Positions 5,775 to 7,703 of a stretch of 7,703 bases of DNA are shown here, piece after piece. Source of the stretch: an uncultured Acidimicrobiia bacterium. Its GTDB lineage: Bacteria; Actinomycetota; Acidimicrobiia; UBA5794. Location: NCBI GenBank assembly GCA_905480055.1, contig CAJQOW010000292.1, positions 1-7,703 of the forward strand, written 5' to 3'. Every line of letters starts with the position of its first letter. Positions within the stretch are counted from its first letter, which is position 1. The notes under the pieces were generated by a model. That model was not told the origin of the DNA, made no database searches, and saw nothing but the letters and a program-made list of their open reading frames with translations. A program made the translations under genes and the position numbers.

Positions 5775-7016
5775 TGGCTCGCTCTTGTAGGCCTCGTCGT
5801 ACCGAACGATCAGCCGTGCGGATCGGTCCCGGGTGATGTAGCTCCACATCCACTGGATGAGCACCAGCAATCGGTTGCGAAACCCGATCAGGAAGAAGAT
5901 GTGGATCCCAATCCATGCGGCCCAGGCGGGAAGCCCCCAGAAGCGCAGGCGACCGAGGTCGGCCACACCGGCGCTTCGACCGATTGTCGCAAGACTGCCC
6001 TTGTCCTGGTACCTGAACAGCGCTGTCGTGCGCCCCAGGATTCGATCCGCGACGTACTCGCCCATCTGCATCGCTGCAGGAGCAACACCCGGAATCAGAT
6101 CCTCTCCTTCGCGAACAGAGGCGAGGTCGCCGATCACATAGATGGACGGATGATCGGGTATCGAGAGATCCGGCTCGACCACCACCCTGCCCGCACGGTC
6201 GAGTGGTGCGCCCAAGCGCTCGAGCTCCGCCCCGAGCGGAGATGCCTTGACACCTGCGGCCCACACAATCACCTGGGGTGCCAGCTCCATGGTTTCGTCG
6301 CCGGAGTGCAGCATGGCGTATGACTCGCCCATGTCCGTGACCCGCCAGCCTGTCATCACGTCGACGCCGAGCTCTTGCATCTGCTGCTCGGCCCGCCGGG
6401 ACAACGATTCCGGGTAGCTGCCGAGAACCCGGTCCTCCGCCTCAACGAGCAAAACACGCGAGGCAGCAGGGTCGAATCCCCTGAAGTCGTGGCGAAGCGT
6501 GTCGCGAGCCATTCCCGATATCGCCCCTGCCATTTCGACGCCCGTCGGACCGCCGCCGACTACGAGGAAGGTGAGGTCGCCGTTGCCTGAGCGTTCCGCT
6601 TCCTCGAACGCCTCGAGGATGTCGGTCCGAAGGCGAACGGCATCCGGGAGTGTCTTCAACCCTGGTGCGTAATCTTCCCAGCTGTCATTCCCGAAGTAGT
6701 GGTGGGTCGCACCTGTGGCAACGACGAGAACGTCGAACGGAATCACCGCTGTGTCCGTGGTGACGCGGTCCGGCGTGATCGAACGTACGGTGTCCTCGAT
6801 CACCCTGACGTTCTTCTGCTTGCGAAGGATGTGCCGCACCGGCGCAGCGATATCGGCGGGAGACAGACCACCCGTCGCGACCTGGTAGAGCAGGGGCTGG
6901 AAGAGATGGTGGTTGGTGCGGTCGATCAGCGTGATGTCCACCGGGGCGCCCTTCAACCGCTGGACAGCGGTCAGCCCTCCAAAACCAGCACCGACGACAA
7001 CAACACGAGTGACCAT
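5766..7016 (-). CDS. ndh: Type II NADH dehydrogenase (NDH-2)
   Basis: A single-subunit, non-proton-pumping NADH:quinone oxidoreductase (EC 1.6.5.9) on the inner face of the membrane, regenerating NAD+ and feeding the quinone pool. The 416 residues are of family length. FAD binding is shown by VVVVGAGFGG (5-14) and YVIGDLAS (293-300), and NADH binding by FLVVGGGPTGVEMAGAI (150-166). APAAMQMGE (312-320) occupies the place of the quinone-site AQxAxQxG motif. The C-terminal segment WAAWIGIHIFFLIGFRNR (366-381 region) is the hydrophobic patch and charged turn by which the family docks on the membrane. ATG at 7016 is the first start after an in-frame stop 9 bases upstream, and no Shine-Dalgarno precedes it. 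A TAGCCT box 6 bases before the ATG allows a leaderless mRNA. Other pyridine nucleotide-disulfide oxidoreductases are less likely, given the C-terminal region. It converges with the ureohydrolase and diverges from the DUF427 gene. Confidence 0.93.
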   Translation of the reverse strand: MVTRVVVVGAGFGGLTAVQRLKGAPVDITLIDRTNHHLFQPLLYQVATGGLSPADIAAPVRHILRKQKNVRVIEDTVRSITPDRVTTDTAVIPFDVLVVATGATHHYFGNDSWEDYAPGLKTLPDAVRLRTDILEAFEEAERSGNGDLTFLVVGGGPTGVEMAGAISGMARDTLRHDFRGFDPAASRVLLVEAEDRVLGSYPESLSRRAEQQMQELGVDVMTGWRVTDMGESYAMLHSGDETMELAPQVIVWAAGVKASPLGAELERLGAPLDRAGRVVVEPDLSIPDHPSIYVIGDLASVREGEDLIPGVAPAAMQMGEYVADRILGRTTALFRYQDKGSLATIGRSAGVADLGRLRFWGLPAWAAWIGIHIFFLIGFRNRLLVLIQWMWSYITRDRSARLIVRYDEAYKSEPDR

Positions 7017-7022
7017 GGCTGC

Positions 7023-7028
7023 AGGCTA
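7023..7028 (-). promoter_or_regulatory. Possible -10 box for a leaderless ndh transcript
   Basis: TAGCCT on the minus strand fits the actinobacterial TANNNT pattern and is separated by 6 bases (7017-7022) from the A of the ndh ATG, so transcription could begin at the start codon. This would explain the missing Shine-Dalgarno. A clear -35 box is not seen. Confidence 0.35.
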
Positions 7029-7033
7029 CGCAC

Positions 7034-7043
7034 GCGCATGCGC
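7034..7043. repeat. 10-bp perfect palindrome upstream of ndh
   Basis: GCGCATGCGC reads the same on both strands. It lies just upstream of the candidate -10 box and could be an operator half of a regulator of ndh, or chance in GC-rich DNA. Confidence 0.3.
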
Positions 7044-7169
7044 TCACCTGACCAGTCGCGGGCGTGGCTGGCGTACCGCTGACGACCTCGACCGAACACA
7101 CTCGAACTGTCCGGTATGCGACGGTTTGCCCCATCATCCCGACTCGGTGGCGTTTCCGAAGTCTTGAAG

Positions 7170-7175
7170 AAGGAG
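7170..7175 (+). promoter_or_regulatory. Ribosome binding site of the DUF427 gene
   Basis: AAGGAG, 5 bases before ATG at 7181, fixes the start of this gene. Confidence 0.75.
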
Positions 7176-7180
7176 TACCC

Positions 7181-7703
7181 ATGACAACCAAAACCCGCGG
7201 GCGCGTCCGCATTGAACCGAGCCAGAAGCGCATCCGAGCACGCATCCGCGGGGTCGACATCGTCGACTCGATCGAGGCCCTCATGGTCTGGGAGATCCCC
7301 TACTACCCCACCTACTACTTCCCGAGCGACGATGTCCGCACCGACCTCCTCACCGCCAATGGCGAAACGAAGCGGTCACCCAGCCGGGGCACCGCTCACC
7401 TCCACGACATCACGGTCGGCAATCACACGGCCCACGAGGCGGCGCTTGTGTGGAACGAGGTGAAGCTCGAGGAGCTCGAGGGTCACGTGTCGCTGGACTG
7501 GGCAGCGATGGACCAATGGTTCGAGGAGGATCAGGAGGTGTATGTCCACGCCCGTGATCCCTACACACGGATCGACATCCTCCAGAGTTCTCGCACGATC
7601 CGCGTCGAGGTCGAGGGAACCACCGTCGCCGAGACGACACAGGCGAGGATCCTCCACGAGACCGGCCTCCCCGCCAGGTACTACATGCCCAAGACCGATG
7701 TCC
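7181..7703 (+). CDS. Tandem DUF427-domain protein, partial (3' end outside the window)
   Basis: From ATG 7181 the frame stays open for 174 codons to the window edge. The sequence matches the DUF427 pattern (Pfam NTP_transf_9), a small beta-rich domain of unknown biochemical role that is common in actinobacteria. The first copy covers about 17-95: EIPYYPTYYFPSDDVRTDLL (38-57), then the KG/RG-T turn as SPSRGTAHLHD and VWNEVKLEE. A second copy begins near 135 with TIRVEVEGTTVAETTQARIL and continues HETGLPARYYMPKTDV to the edge. That second stretch is closer to the family consensus (G..VA......L.ETGLP.RYY.P..DV). In the first copy Ser replaces the usual Cys of the CPYKGTA motif. Between the copies an acidic link carries W-x-E-x-D (WFEEDQEVYVHARDPY). 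The name NTP transferase rests on fold similarity; no activity is claimed. It is divergent from ndh, 164 bases apart. Confidence 0.88.
   Translation, partial: MTTKTRGRVRIEPSQKRIRARIRGVDIVDSIEALMVWEIPYYPTYYFPSDDVRTDLLTANGETKRSPSRGTAHLHDITVGNHTAHEAALVWNEVKLEELEGHVSLDWAAMDQWFEEDQEVYVHARDPYTRIDILQSSRTIRVEVEGTTVAETTQARILHETGLPARYYMPKTDV

Larger units (their letters stand above)
7017..7180. other. Divergent intergenic region between ndh and the DUF427 gene
   Basis: Holds the candidate ndh -10 box, a GCGCATGCGC palindrome and the DUF427 ribosome binding site. I see no convincing plus-strand -35/-10 pair and no LexA-like GAAC-N4-GTTC operator, although GAAC occurs twice. Confidence 0.5.

Noticed and set aside
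7100..7125. LexA-type SOS operator upstream of the DUF427 gene
   Set aside because: Two GAAC motifs occur but not with the GAAC-N4-GTTC inverted arrangement.
1..7703. tRNA, rRNA, CRISPR array, insertion sequence, phage or defence genes
   Set aside because: None was seen on either strand. Gene order and composition look like ordinary chromosomal metabolism.

Overview
The window looks like chromosomal DNA from a GC-rich actinobacterium. The strongest taxonomic cue is a WhiB-type iron-sulfur regulator, a family confined to Actinobacteria and their phages. Start codons are often GTG, and promoter elements lack T-rich terminators. A lineage outside the classic Streptomyces/Mycobacterium groups, such as Acidimicrobiia, is possible, but that is only an impression from protein wording. 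The content is mostly central respiratory metabolism. I see no mobile element, CRISPR array, tRNA or rRNA.

Layout, left to right. (1) The 5' part of an unrecognised single-pass membrane-anchored protein on the minus strand (1-348), cut by the window edge. (2) A complete WhiB-family regulator on the minus strand (430-717). (3) A 307-base divergent intergenic region holding a good candidate whiB promoter, with its -35 box inside a 9-bp CG inverted repeat. It also holds a large imperfect hairpin and a weak candidate promoter for the next operon. (4) A compact plus-strand succinate dehydrogenase operon, sdhC (1025-1768), sdhA (1785-3719) and sdhB (3719-4489). It is of the diheme cytochrome b558 type with one fused membrane subunit and no sdhD. 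(5) A plus-strand agmatinase-family ureohydrolase (4573-5708) whose reading frame is broken by an apparent one-base loss near 5535. (6) A short convergent gap with two hairpins. (7) A minus-strand type II NADH dehydrogenase (5766-7016), possibly translated from a leaderless mRNA. (8) The first 174 codons of a plus-strand protein with tandem DUF427 domains (from 7181), cut by the window end.

How the genes fit together: SdhCAB and NDH-2 both feed electrons into the quinone pool, one from succinate and one from NADH. The ureohydrolase would release urea from a guanidino compound such as agmatine. Its product putrescine can be degraded through GABA to succinate, the substrate of Sdh, but no gene for the intermediate steps is visible, so that link is inference. 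WhiB sits divergent from sdh and could couple redox or oxygen state to respiration, which is also inference.

I do not see a convincing undescribed system here. The observations most worth a second look are the ureohydrolase frameshift, the symmetrical CG element around the whiB -35 box, and the imperfect hairpin upstream of sdhC.
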